61,603 nt of DNA from Chitinophagaceae bacterium (GTDB lineage Bacteria; Bacteroidota; Bacteroidia; Chitinophagales; Chitinophagaceae). The notes under the pieces are model-generated. The model did no database searches and was not told the origin of the DNA. It saw only the letters and a list, made by a program, of their open reading frames with translations. Positions within the stretch are counted from its first letter, which is position 1, and each line of letters opens with the position of its first letter. The position numbers and the translations under genes were made by a program. The DNA lies in NCBI GenBank assembly GCA_013696395.1, contig JACCYQ010000192.1:1-61603 (forward strand). Direction: 5' to 3'. This document shows positions 1-8,721 of the stretch, one piece after another.

Positions 1-1
1 T

Positions 2-559
2 CATCCGTTTAATCCTTTGGCGCTTGCATTGGGTGCCGATGCCACCTTTGTAGCCCGTAGCATGGATCGTGATGTTAAGCACCTTCAGGCTATGTTGATC
101 AGGTCTAATCAGCACCGCGGAGCATCCTTCCTTGAAATATACCAGAACTGCAATATTTTTAATGACGCCGCATTTGAAATTTTTACCGATAAATCTACTA
201 AGCCACAGGAAACACTTTTCCTTGAACAGGGACAACCGCTTGTTTTTGGCGTTAATAAAGAAAAGGGAATTCGGCTTGAAGGATTTACCCCTAAAGTAAT
301 TGAATTTGGAAATGGATTTGGTCCTGATGATTGTTGGATTCATGATGAACACGATATTTATAAAGCACAGATACTGGTTCGCATTTTTGATAATCCAAAA
401 ACAGAAGGTCATTTACCCAGGCCATTTGGTGTTTTCTTTGAATCTGATCGCCCCTGTTATGAAGATGTGATGAAGCAGCAACTGGATGATGCAATGACTA
501 AGAAACCCGCAGACCTTAACAAATTATTACGTGGTAACGAAGTTTGGACAATTAGCTAA
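2..559 (+). CDS. 2-oxoacid:ferredoxin oxidoreductase beta subunit, 3' part
   Basis: This is the C-terminal part of the thiamine-diphosphate-binding beta subunit of a 2-oxoacid:ferredoxin oxidoreductase (KorB/OforB family). The enzyme oxidatively decarboxylates 2-oxoglutarate or pyruvate to the acyl-CoA with ferredoxin as electron acceptor. The frame is open from the window edge at base 2, so the N-terminal half lies outside. Visible family features are the GADATFVARS stretch, the HRGASFLEIYQNC strand and the C-terminal RPFGVF segment. The protein ends in a short polar tail, normal for this subunit. The alpha/gamma subunit gene is expected just upstream. Assignment to the family is firm; substrate preference cannot be judged from this fragment. 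Confidence 0.88.
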   Translation, partial: HPFNPLALALGADATFVARSMDRDVKHLQAMLIRSNQHRGASFLEIYQNCNIFNDAAFEIFTDKSTKPQETLFLEQGQPLVFGVNKEKGIRLEGFTPKVIEFGNGFGPDDCWIHDEHDIYKAQILVRIFDNPKTEGHLPRPFGVFFESDRPCYEDVMKQQLDDAMTKKPADLNKLLRGNEVWTIS

Positions 560-560
560 T

Positions 561-585
561 CTCTCTTTTAAAGAGAGTTTAAATC
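561..585 (+). terminator. Weak terminator after korB-like gene
   Basis: An inverted repeat CTCTCTT/AAGAGAG (561-567 and 571-577) starts two bases after the stop codon of the oxidoreductase gene and is followed by a short T-rich stretch. The stem is AT-rich and the T tract is short, so this is a weak call. Confidence 0.4.
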
Positions 586-785
586 ATTCTTTTACGTAAT
601 TTTTTTTTCTGCACTTTTCGAAGTTTCCCTTCCCATAAACTCCTACCTGAATTTGCATGCATGTTAAAGTGAAATTTACTCGACATATTAATATTTCGAT
701 TGATAAAAAGTATATTACATAATAGTGTTATTGAAAGGTGGTGATGGTTTTTCGGAGTTTTGAACGTTAACCCAAAAGAAATTTT

Positions 786-1544
786 ATGAGATTTCTATTG
801 ATGAATTTAGTTCCAATCCTACTGGCTTGCAATAATACCAGTGATACATCTTCAACTGAAGCAGACTCACTACAACAGACCAAAACGAATGCAAAAGCAA
901 CAGTAAACTCAGATTGCGGAAACCAAATCCTATTTAAAGAAGGTGCCCGAATAACATATGCACAATTTGATGGCAATGATAAGGAATTCTCCAGGCAGAC
1001 TTCTATAGTAAAATCAGTGGAAAACCAAAATGGAGTCTGGCAGTCCGTTGTTGAAATGGATGATTTGTCAAATACAAAAATGGCCAATGCGGAAGTAGAA
1101 TATTCCTGCGATGGCAAACAGGTTCATTTTGATATGCAAAATCTTTTTGCAAAAAATGGTATGGAAGCAGAAGCAGTAATAAAAGCTGACAGGCTTAGTT
1201 TTCCGTTACAACTTAAAACTGGTGAAACACTGTCCAATGCAAGCTTCAAAATGTCAGCAAAAGGAGGAACTATTTTTACTTCTGATATAACTAACCGGAA
1301 GGTAGAATCCATAGAAAAAATTAGTACAACTTCGGGTACTTATAACTGTTATAAGATAACAGCTGATCTGAATGTTGATATGGAAATGCCCGGCATGCCC
1401 GCTGCAGCCCTGGAAGAAATGAAAAAGAATATCCCTGCCTCATCGTATACCATGTGGTTCGATCCTTCCTTCGGCGTCGTTAAAATGCAAATGTTTCAGG
1501 GTGGTAAGTTGCAGTTTCGTTCCGAGTTGGTTAATGTAGAGTAA
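786..1544 (+). CDS. Putative lipoprotein, DUF3108/TapB-like
   Basis: A 252-residue exported protein of unknown function. It starts with a short hydrophobic leader ending in a lipobox (L-L-A-C, Cys15), so it should be lipidated and anchored in the membrane facing the periplasm. The mature part begins with a Ser/Thr-rich linker, followed by a beta-rich domain in which a conserved-looking G-T-Y-x-C-Y-K-I stretch sits near residue 180 and a W-F-D-P-S-F-G-V-V-K motif near 225. The W-x-D-x-x-x-G-V-V-K pattern recalls DUF3108/TapB-like proteins; this is a resemblance from memory, not a search result. It stands alone between the oxidoreductase gene and a degraded gene. ATG start at 786, with no clear ribosome-binding site. 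Confidence 0.65.
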   Translation: MRFLLMNLVPILLACNNTSDTSSTEADSLQQTKTNAKATVNSDCGNQILFKEGARITYAQFDGNDKEFSRQTSIVKSVENQNGVWQSVVEMDDLSNTKMANAEVEYSCDGKQVHFDMQNLFAKNGMEAEAVIKADRLSFPLQLKTGETLSNASFKMSAKGGTIFTSDITNRKVESIEKISTTSGTYNCYKITADLNVDMEMPGMPAAALEEMKKNIPASSYTMWFDPSFGVVKMQMFQGGKLQFRSELVNVE

Positions 1545-1566
1545 ACTGAGTGAATTTTACCCAAAC

Positions 1567-1986
1567 ATGAATAGCATCATTATTTCATCTTTTTATTTCT
1601 TCTTTTCACCATATTGATGTGTCATACTATTGCCCGGAAACTGTAGGATTTGCAGGTAAAGACCAGAAGGAAATGTAACACAACAAACTTTTGAGGTGTT
1701 GGGTGAAACTTTATCAGCAGGTGCGATGGGCGCAGGAATAGGCATGGGCCTTGAGTTTCCACGTTTTGAAATTGCATTATTAGGTGAGATTATCGTTCCT
1801 TATTTTGTCATCAATACACAACTGGATACTTACCGCCCTTGCCAGATGGGGAATATGAAAGGAAAATTAGTGGCAGGTTTGTCTTTAAGTTTTTTCAGAG
1901 CATCTTATAATGCAGAAAAGGAATTATGGTCTGCCAAGAAAAGATGGGAAAGGGAAGGAAGCAATTGTCCTCCTGATGATTTGTAA
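1567..1986 (+). pseudogene. Remnant of a membrane/outer-membrane protein gene
   Basis: The clean open stretch is 1660-1986; its first possible start is a GTG at 1696, giving 96 residues. The product has alternating hydrophobic strands and a Gly-rich start, ending in a charged region with a terminal NCPPDDL, as at the C-terminus of a beta-barrel or membrane protein. It has no signal peptide. Upstream, an ATG at 1567 opens a hydrophobic leader-like peptide in the same frame but stops at 1615. The intervening bases read naturally only in another frame, up to a stop near 1676. This looks like a 5'-degraded gene with at least two lesions. It could instead be a short genuine gene starting at 1696. 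Family not recognised. Confidence 0.35.
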
Positions 1987-2020
1987 TCAATTTAGGAAAT
2001 AGAAAATTTCTGCATAGCTC

Positions 2021-2914
2021 TTATGAATGGCACGGAGAGGAATCTTTTATAACCCTGTCCGCATTCTCCTGTATGGTTTTCTTTTTATTTTCATACCACC
2101 ATACAGGTGCAGTTTTTTTCATAACGGTATCAATACTGCGCATACCAAAAAGGTTCCAGGCGCCTTTTAATTTTCCTGAAATTGTGGGTTGCATGGCTCT
2201 TAAACTCATTGCAAAACCGCTGTCCAAATATTCCATATGATGCCAGTACCCGGCAGGCATAAACAAAGTATCGCCATGTTCCAGTATTACTTCATAACCC
2301 TCTGCAAACTTTAATGCAGGAAATTTTTCAAAGTCCAGTTTGCCGGCTTCGTGGTAATGACTGAAATCCGCCAGGCTCAAAACTTCAAATGGTTTACGAT
2401 ATAATTTATGTTGTTCCCTATAAGGAAACAATAACACTCTTTTCCTTCCCATAAATTGGGTATGTAGGATATTAGACAGATCAATATCAAAGTGCATATG
2501 CGTGATTGAAGAGGCCCCACCCACAAATAACATCGGATAATTTTTCACAAATCCCTTCATCAAATGTTCGGGCCAGTCGAAATCTTTTGTCAGCTGTGGT
2601 GCATGTTCAAAAATATTAAATAAAAAAATTCTCCATCCCGCTGGGCCGCTGCTGATCATATCAATATACTCGCCAAAAGATTTATAGTCATCCGCAGTAT
2701 TAATAGTAGTATAAGCATCACTTTTGATATTATTATATAATCCTACTTTTTTATCACCAACCAATTGTTTAAAATACGCCCAATCCCATTTTTGATAAGC
2801 CGGCCATTGTTTAGCTAAATCTTTTATTATAACCGGCAACTGTGGTAGATAAAACCGGGTTTTAAATTCATCAGGGTCTATTGAATTTACTGTAACAACT
2901 GGATTTAATTGCAT
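2021..2914 (-). CDS. Cupin-like/JmjC-domain Fe(II)-2-oxoglutarate dioxygenase
   Basis: A JmjC/cupin_8 protein of about 297 residues, related to the FIH-type protein hydroxylases. The fold places an H-x-D pair (HFDID region, about residue 135) and a distal His (GYWHHMEY) around an Fe(II), with a GDTLFMPAGYWHH strand typical of the family. Such enzymes hydroxylate protein side chains with 2-oxoglutarate and O2; the target here is unknown. The frame extends to 2980, but the first 22 residues precede an internal Met (MQLNP) and look non-conserved, so I place the start at 2914. It is divergent from the yciO-type gene with a spacer of about 100 bp. Confidence 0.75.
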   Translation of the reverse strand: MQLNPVVTVNSIDPDEFKTRFYLPQLPVIIKDLAKQWPAYQKWDWAYFKQLVGDKKVGLYNNIKSDAYTTINTADDYKSFGEYIDMISSGPAGWRIFLFNIFEHAPQLTKDFDWPEHLMKGFVKNYPMLFVGGASSITHMHFDIDLSNILHTQFMGRKRVLLFPYREQHKLYRKPFEVLSLADFSHYHEAGKLDFEKFPALKFAEGYEVILEHGDTLFMPAGYWHHMEYLDSGFAMSLRAMQPTISGKLKGAWNLFGMRSIDTVMKKTAPVWWYENKKKTIQENADRVIKDSSPCHS

Positions 2915-3017
2915 AGTCTGCTTAATTTTGGCATAGTTAATAAGTAAAGGAGAACCTAATTTAATCTGTATCCGGAACACTCAAATTTTTTATTCTTTAT
3001 AATTTAATGTGAAAGTT

Positions 3018-3635
3018 ATGCTATTGAAAGTTCACCCGGAGAATCCTCAGTTACGCCATATCAAATCTATTGTAGATACCCTTAAAGCTGGCGGGGTAAT
3101 TATTTATCCAACAGATACAATTTACGGTTTAGGTTGTGATATATTTCAACCCAAAGCCATAGAAAGAATCTGTCGTATTAAAGGAGTAGATCCCCGTAAA
3201 GCGCAACTGTCATTTATTTGCAATGACCTTAGCAGCCTCAGCGAATATACCCGGCAATTATCAACTCCTGTTTACCGGATGCTGAAAGAATATCTTCCTG
3301 GACCATATACATTTATTTTACCAGCCAGCAAACAGGTACCTAAATTATTACAGAGTAAAAAAAATACTGTAGGGCTCCGGATTCCGGAAAATAAGATCGC
3401 CTGCGCTATCGTAAAAGAATTAGGCAGACCCATATTGAGTGCATCACTTCCCGGAGAAATGTTGGAAGAATATACCGATCCGGAAATAATGTTTGAAAGC
3501 TTTCAGCACCCGGTGGATATTATTGTGGATGGTGGAATAGGAGGCTATCAACCTTCAACAGTTATTGATTGTACTGGTGATGAACCGGTTCTTGTGCGAA
3601 AGGGTTTAGGTGAATGGACTGAAGAGATTGTTTAA
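3018..3635 (+). CDS. YrdC/Sua5-domain protein, YciO branch
   Basis: A single-domain YrdC/Sua5/YciO protein of about 205 residues, usually annotated as L-threonylcarbamoyladenylate synthase. The sequence tracks E. coli YciO rather than TsaC: an HPDNPQ-like start, the GGVIIYPTDTIYGLGC strand, ERICRIK, LPGPYTFIL and a C-terminal PSTVIDCT-x6-VLVRKG. The S-x-N signature of the t6A enzymes is replaced by S-A-S-L. Whether it makes threonylcarbamoyl-AMP for tRNA modification is therefore uncertain. ATG 3018 is preferred; an in-frame GTG at 3009 is possible. The 3' end overlaps the RNase HII gene by 4 bp, tail to tail. Confidence 0.85.
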   Translation: MLLKVHPENPQLRHIKSIVDTLKAGGVIIYPTDTIYGLGCDIFQPKAIERICRIKGVDPRKAQLSFICNDLSSLSEYTRQLSTPVYRMLKEYLPGPYTFILPASKQVPKLLQSKKNTVGLRIPENKIACAIVKELGRPILSASLPGEMLEEYTDPEIMFESFQHPVDIIVDGGIGGYQPSTVIDCTGDEPVLVRKGLGEWTEEIV

Positions 3636-4267
3636 ATGATCAGTTCACCATCAAAATTTTGTTCGATCGTCTGCATATTAGTCTCATCATTATATATTAA
3701 CCGGAAACTTTTTCTATGGTACATGGTAGGACCATATTTATTGAGCGCATCCCGGTGTTCAAGCGTTGCATATCCTTTATTTTGCTGCCAGTTATATTTG
3801 GGATATTTGTGATGTAAATTCTTCATGTAATCATCTCGATAGGTTTTTGCCAGGATGCTGGCAGCCGCAATAGAAGAATATATTCCATCTCCCTGGATAA
3901 TACAGCAATGAGGAATTTTTTTATATTTCTTGAATCGATTGCCATCAATCAATAACATTCCTGGTTGAACACTTAATTTCTTTACGGCAATATGCATACT
4001 TTTTATAGATGCATTCAAAATGTTGAACTGGTCAATTTTTTTATTACACAAGCTTGCAACCGAAAAAGCCAAAGCCTTGTTTTCAATATACGGCCTTAAC
4101 TCGTTACGTTCCCTTTCCGTTAACAGCTTAGAATCATTTAGGGTGATCTGAAAAAAGTCTTTTGGTAAAATAACGGCGGCGGCAAATACTGGTCCCGCAA
4201 GGCATCCACGACCCGCTTCATCGCAGCCGGCTTCAAGTAATTCGTCCTGGTGATAAATTTTCAGCAA
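3632..4267 (-). CDS. rnhB: Ribonuclease HII
   Basis: RNase HII cleaves RNA in RNA-DNA hybrids and removes single ribonucleotides misincorporated in DNA. The family signature D-E-A-G-R-G supplies the first two acidic catalytic residues. Further conserved blocks are NDSKLL, LLIDG, the QGDGIYSSIAAASILAK segment and the terminal HRKSF. There is no in-frame ATG near the N-terminus. The frame opens at TTG 4309, but a TTG at 4267 gives the usual short lead (LKIYHQDELLEAGCDEAGRG) and about 211 residues, so I prefer it. The gene lies tail to tail with the YciO-type gene and divergent from ctaA. Confidence 0.92.
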   Translation of the reverse strand: MLKIYHQDELLEAGCDEAGRGCLAGPVFAAAVILPKDFFQITLNDSKLLTERERNELRPYIENKALAFSVASLCNKKIDQFNILNASIKSMHIAVKKLSVQPGMLLIDGNRFKKYKKIPHCCIIQGDGIYSSIAAASILAKTYRDDYMKNLHHKYPKYNWQQNKGYATLEHRDALNKYGPTMYHRKSFRLIYNDETNMQTIEQNFDGELII

Positions 4268-4399
4268 TCTTTTTTTAGTAAAGAAACCAATGCAAATCTT
4301 TCTAATCAAATATTTGGGCTATTAAATTTCCACATTCAGTATACATGCCGTCACATTTGATTTACTATGGGGAAAAGCTATAAACAAACAATGACTGTT

Positions 4400-4407
4400 T
4401 ACCTTTG
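4400..4407 (+). promoter_or_regulatory. Bacteroidota -7 box TACCTTTG for ctaA
   Basis: An exact match to the TAnnTTTG -7 element lies 8 bases before the ctaA ATG. No TTG is seen at the expected -33 spacing. The distance implies a leaderless or nearly leaderless transcript. Confidence 0.5.
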
Positions 4408-4415
4408 CACGCAAT

Positions 4416-5477
4416 ATGTCTGAGACGCTGGTACAAAAAAATTCAAAAGCTGCCGTTGCCAATTGGTTAATGATTGGTGTAGCAATGGTGATCATTCAAA
4501 TTTTATTAGGGGGTATTACCCGGTTAACAGGATCCGGACTATCCATTACCGAATGGAATATTATAACCGGAACATTTCCGCCTTTGAATCAACAACAATG
4601 GGAATCAGCGTTTCAGAAATATCAAGGCACTCCCCAATTTCAATTATTGAATGCGGATTTTACATTGCGGGATTTTAAATTCATATTTTTCTGGGAATGG
4701 TTTCACCGTTTTTGGGCCCGAATGCTGGGTATAGTGTTTCTAATACCATTTATTTATTTTTTAGTACGCGGATATTTTAAAAAGGAAATGGTCAAACCCT
4801 TGATCATTCTTTTCCTCCTGGGTGCTTTGCAAGGTGCTGTAGGGTGGATCATGGTTGCCAGCGGACTAACCGGTGATGCAGTTTATGTAAAACCAACAAG
4901 GCTTGCTTTGCATTTTATTTTTGCCATGGGACTGCTTTGTTATACTTATTGGTTTGCCTTGCAGTTGTTAGTACCCGCACACCAAAAAGTCCATTACCCG
5001 GCATTAAAAAATTTTACCTGGGTGCTGATTGCTTTCCTGGTCATTCAATTTGTTTATGGAGCGCTCATGGCAGGTCATAAAGCCGCAACAGCAGCTTATA
5101 CCTGGCCGGATATCAATGGGAGTTATTTTCCAGAATTTATGTTTGGTGCACCGGATGGACTGCTGAATTTAATTGAGAACAAGATCACCATTCATTTTAT
5201 TCACCGCAACCTGGCTTATCTTTTATTTCTATTGGTAATTGTATGGACTTTTAAAGCTTATAAATTTAACGGCTCAAAATGGTATAACAGCCAGAAGAAG
5301 TGGCCCTTGATCTGGGTGATCATCCAGGTTTTACTGGGAATCCTTGCAGTGATTAGCAGCCTGAAAATTATTCCAAATCATTGGGGTATATTTGAATGGA
5401 TGGCGCAATTGCACCAGTTAGTGGCCATGATGTTCCTGCTTTCTTTAGTAAATATGATCTTCCTGTTAAAAAAATAA
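4416..5477 (+). CDS. ctaA: Heme A synthase (COX15/CtaA)
   Basis: A 353-residue polytopic inner-membrane protein of the COX15/CtaA family, which oxidises the C8 methyl of heme O to give heme A for aa3-type cytochrome oxidases. Eight hydrophobic segments can be drawn. Heme-ligand-type histidines sit in EWFHRFWARMLG, in LHFIF, in HFIHRNLAYLL and in the C-terminal MAQLHQLVAMMF. The GGITRLTGSGLSITEW stretch after the first helix and the long periplasmic loop are family hallmarks. The length matches the long COX15-type form. It is transcribed alone and divergently from rnhB. It implies that the organism respires oxygen with a heme-A terminal oxidase. Confidence 0.95.
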   Translation: MSETLVQKNSKAAVANWLMIGVAMVIIQILLGGITRLTGSGLSITEWNIITGTFPPLNQQQWESAFQKYQGTPQFQLLNADFTLRDFKFIFFWEWFHRFWARMLGIVFLIPFIYFLVRGYFKKEMVKPLIILFLLGALQGAVGWIMVASGLTGDAVYVKPTRLALHFIFAMGLLCYTYWFALQLLVPAHQKVHYPALKNFTWVLIAFLVIQFVYGALMAGHKAATAAYTWPDINGSYFPEFMFGAPDGLLNLIENKITIHFIHRNLAYLLFLLVIVWTFKAYKFNGSKWYNSQKKWPLIWVIIQVLLGILAVISSLKIIPNHWGIFEWMAQLHQLVAMMFLLSLVNMIFLLKK

Positions 5478-5572
5478 GATTGATATATTTTTGAACAGCA
5501 GTATTTGAAAGCGCAGCATTTAAATGTTATTTTTAAATGCAATTCAAATGACTGCCGTTCTAAACCTTGCTT

Positions 5573-7825
5573 ATGAAAGCCTACCTGCGCGGATTTTATT
5601 ATTCATTACCCATTCAACTGGTGTTTCTGCATTTTAGAAAATACCAGGTATTACTTATTTTCTGGTTTGTATTATTTGGGGTAGTTGATGGTCAATTGAT
5701 GAAAACCTTTGGCGCCGATTCATTATTCCTGGCTCCCGAATACCTTGGCGTGGTTAATTCATTTAGTACAGCATTAGTGGGTATGGCTATCGGTATGTTC
5801 ATCATGAGTTGGAACATAACAACCTTTATTCTTTTCAGCCAGCATTTTAAATTTCTAGCCACCTCATCAAATCCATTTTTAAAATATTGCATAAACAATA
5901 GTATTATACCCATTTTTTTCCTGTTATTTTATTTAGTACAGGCTTACATTTTTGACAGGTACAAAGAGTTGATCGGAAATATGGAATTTATGTTCCTGGC
6001 CGGCGGATTTTTGGTGGGTCTTGTATTTATCCTTACCATTAGTTTTTTATATTTTTTTGGTGCTGATCGTACAATTTTCAGGGGTATGCAACCTGGTTTT
6101 TCAAATCATGTTGATGTTCTACAACTACAGCCGAATTCTGAATTTTGGCAACAGCAACAAATAATGCGGGTTGAATGGTACCTGGATTCTTTTTTTACAC
6201 GTAAACGTGTCCGTGATGTTTCGCATTACAGTCATAATTTTTTAGATACTATTTTTAAACGCCATCATTTTGCATCCGTCATCTCCATATTGGTTGCATT
6301 TCTTATTCTTATTATAGTGGGTTTTTTTCTGGAACATACATTCTTTCAGATACCTGCTGCCGCCAGCATCACTATTTTCTTTGCCATTTTAATAGGAGTA
6401 TCCGGTGCATTTGCCTATTTTTTGCAAAGTTGGAGTGTTCCATATCTTATCATGCTGATCATTGTTTTAAATCTTTTTTATAAATGGGAATGGATAGATC
6501 CGCGTAACAAGGCATATGGCCTTAATTATAATAATAAAACTGAGAGACCGGTTTACGGTCCGGCTACACTTTCACAGTTAAGCATGCCCGAAAATATTAC
6601 TGCTGACAGTGCCAATATGATATTAGTTCTTGAAAATTGGAAGAAAAAGCAAGACAGTGAAAACCCTTTATTGGTCATTATTACAACCAGTGGTGGTGGC
6701 AGCCGAAGCGCCACTTTTACTATGAATATTTTGCAGCAACTGGATAGTGTAACACATGGCAGCCTTATGAAAAAAACATTTTTAATTACAGGTGCTTCCG
6801 GTGGAATGCTTGGTGCTTCTTATTTCCGGGAGTTGTATTTACAAAGCCAACAAAATGCTGAGATTAATTTATATGATAATAAATATGTTGATGATATCAG
6901 TGGCGATTTATTGAATCCTGTTTTTTCATCTTTTGTTGCGAGAGATCTAATTTCTCCGGCCCAAAAATTCCAGGTGGGTCCATATACTTACATTAAAGAC
7001 CGGGCATATGCTTTTGAAGAAAAACTGAATGTCAATACAAGGAAATTATTGGATAAAAGATTAATTGATTACAAGGATGATGAATTTAATGCTAACATAC
7101 CTCTGATGTTTTTTAGTTCGGTAGTTACACGGGATGCAAGAAGAATGCTGATCAGCACGCAGCCGATCCGTTTTATGATGAAACCTTTGGTAGATACTTC
7201 TGTAACACTGGATCTGTCGCCTGATGCTATAGATTTTACTGCTTTTTTCAAATTACAGGATCCTTACAATTTACGAATGCTTACCGCATTGCGCATGAAT
7301 GCCACTTTTCCCATTGTACTGCCCAATGTATGGTTGCCTTCCAACCCTGTAATTGATGTTATGGATGGTGGTCTTAGAGATAATTACGGTCAGGAAACTG
7401 CCATCCGGTTCATACATATGTTTGAAGATTGGATACAGCATAATACCCGGGGAGTATTGATAGTACAATTGAGAGACAGGGAACCCGGTGGTTGGGAGTA
7501 TCCATACCTGTCTGATAATATTACAGAGCAGGCAACTAAACCATTCTTACTATTGCAGCATAACTGGGGAAACATCATGGAATTTTCTCAAAATGACATG
7601 CTTGCTTATTACTCGGCCAGTATTGATTATCCATTAACCAGGGTATTTTTTCAGTATGCGTCTGAAACGGCCGAAACAAGAGCACCGCTTAATTTTCACC
7701 TTACACAACGGGAAAAGCGTGATATCTTTTTAAGCATGCAATGGAAAAAAAACATTGAAAATTTTCAAAAAGTTCAGCAACTTTTTAACCAACAGGTAAC
7801 ACCCATTCCTTCTAAGGCTGAATAA
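5573..7825 (+). CDS. Patatin-like phospholipase with N-terminal membrane domain
   Basis: A 750-residue protein with two parts. Roughly residues 1-320 contain six or more hydrophobic segments. Residues about 355-720 form a patatin-like acyl hydrolase domain: an oxyanion loop SGGGSRSA, the nucleophile elbow G-A-S-G-G (Ser409) and the catalytic Asp in D-G-G (Asp598). Patatins use this Ser-Asp dyad to release fatty acids from lipids. The domain should face the cytoplasm or the membrane surface. The frame opens at a TTG 5567, but ATG 5573 follows two codons later and is preferred. The 3' end overlaps the lipid-kinase gene on the other strand by 14 bp. Substrate is unknown. Confidence 0.82.
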   Translation: MKAYLRGFYYSLPIQLVFLHFRKYQVLLIFWFVLFGVVDGQLMKTFGADSLFLAPEYLGVVNSFSTALVGMAIGMFIMSWNITTFILFSQHFKFLATSSNPFLKYCINNSIIPIFFLLFYLVQAYIFDRYKELIGNMEFMFLAGGFLVGLVFILTISFLYFFGADRTIFRGMQPGFSNHVDVLQLQPNSEFWQQQQIMRVEWYLDSFFTRKRVRDVSHYSHNFLDTIFKRHHFASVISILVAFLILIIVGFFLEHTFFQIPAAASITIFFAILIGVSGAFAYFLQSWSVPYLIMLIIVLNLFYKWEWIDPRNKAYGLNYNNKTERPVYGPATLSQLSMPENITADSANMILVLENWKKKQDSENPLLVIITTSGGGSRSATFTMNILQQLDSVTHGSLMKKTFLITGASGGMLGASYFRELYLQSQQNAEINLYDNKYVDDISGDLLNPVFSSFVARDLISPAQKFQVGPYTYIKDRAYAFEEKLNVNTRKLLDKRLIDYKDDEFNANIPLMFFSSVVTRDARRMLISTQPIRFMMKPLVDTSVTLDLSPDAIDFTAFFKLQDPYNLRMLTALRMNATFPIVLPNVWLPSNPVIDVMDGGLRDNYGQETAIRFIHMFEDWIQHNTRGVLIVQLRDREPGGWEYPYLSDNITEQATKPFLLLQHNWGNIMEFSQNDMLAYYSASIDYPLTRVFFQYASETAETRAPLNFHLTQREKRDIFLSMQWKKNIENFQKVQQLFNQQVTPIPSKAE

Positions 7826-8711
7826 GTGAAAAGCATTTTGGGATGATCTCAAATTTAAATTTGTTTGAAGTTTCGGCAGGATCGCCATCAATATGTAATG
7901 GCGCATCGCTTTTATTGTAAATGGTTAATTTATCGGTTTGAAAATAAATCACTCCTTTTTTACCAGCCGTAAAAGTTTGATCTTCTAATTTGTTCCAGCC
8001 GGTTACCTGGATGAGTGTTTGTATCAGTACACTTATTTTATTTTGATTAGTAACAATAACCACATCCAGCAAACCATCTGAAAGATTGGCTTGCGGAGCA
8101 ATGGTGAAATTATTTCCAAACTGGTTACTGTTGGCAACACAGATGAAATAAGCTTCCGTTTCAATAAATTTGTTTCCAAATTTTAATTTAAAAGAATAAG
8201 TGACTGCTGAAAAGAAATTTTTAATCACCTGGTTGATATATGTGGTTAGTCCCCGTTTAGGTTGATTGGCAAAATCCTGTGCCACTTTTGCATCAAAACC
8301 TAAACCACATAACATACAGGCAAATTTTCCATTTACCCAAAAACCATCCGTGCGAACAGATTTTCCTTTAACAAAAATATCAATGGCTTTAGCAGGTTGT
8401 GCAGGAATATATGCCGCTAAAGCAAGTCCATTTCCCGAGCCGCAGGGAATGATGCCGAAACGAACCTGAACATCTAACAAACTACCAATAACTTGACTTA
8501 CCGTACCATCACCACCTGCGATTAAAACATCGGTAATATGTTGGTCATCAATGATCTCTTTTAAAAAAAAGTAATCACCACTGGCCACTGATGGAAAAAC
8601 AACGCAGGATATATTTGCTGCAGCCAGCTTTTTTTCTACAAGAAATCGTATACCCGATTTGGTTTGTGTACCTGAAATGGGATTAATAATAAAAATCGCT
8701 TTTCTGCGCAT
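7812..8711 (-). CDS. Diacylglycerol/lipid kinase family protein (YegS/DgkB-like)
   Basis: A 299-residue protein of the diacylglycerol-kinase catalytic (DAGK_cat) family, which phosphorylates lipid hydroxyl groups with ATP in the cytoplasm at the membrane. The N-terminal nucleotide-binding half shows INPISG, the diagnostic GGDGT (about residues 67-71) and PCGSGNGLA. The C-terminal beta-rich half carries the DGLLDVVI and HIDGDPAE motifs. It starts 10 bp downstream of the fabH stop codon, so the two are probably one operon, in keeping with a lipid role. It converges on and overlaps the patatin gene. The acceptor lipid cannot be told from sequence. Confidence 0.88.
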   Translation of the reverse strand: MRRKAIFIINPISGTQTKSGIRFLVEKKLAAANISCVVFPSVASGDYFFLKEIIDDQHITDVLIAGGDGTVSQVIGSLLDVQVRFGIIPCGSGNGLALAAYIPAQPAKAIDIFVKGKSVRTDGFWVNGKFACMLCGLGFDAKVAQDFANQPKRGLTTYINQVIKNFFSAVTYSFKLKFGNKFIETEAYFICVANSNQFGNNFTIAPQANLSDGLLDVVIVTNQNKISVLIQTLIQVTGWNKLEDQTFTAGKKGVIYFQTDKLTIYNKSDAPLHIDGDPAETSNKFKFEIIPKCFSLIQP

Positions 8712-8721
8712 CCGATTTATT

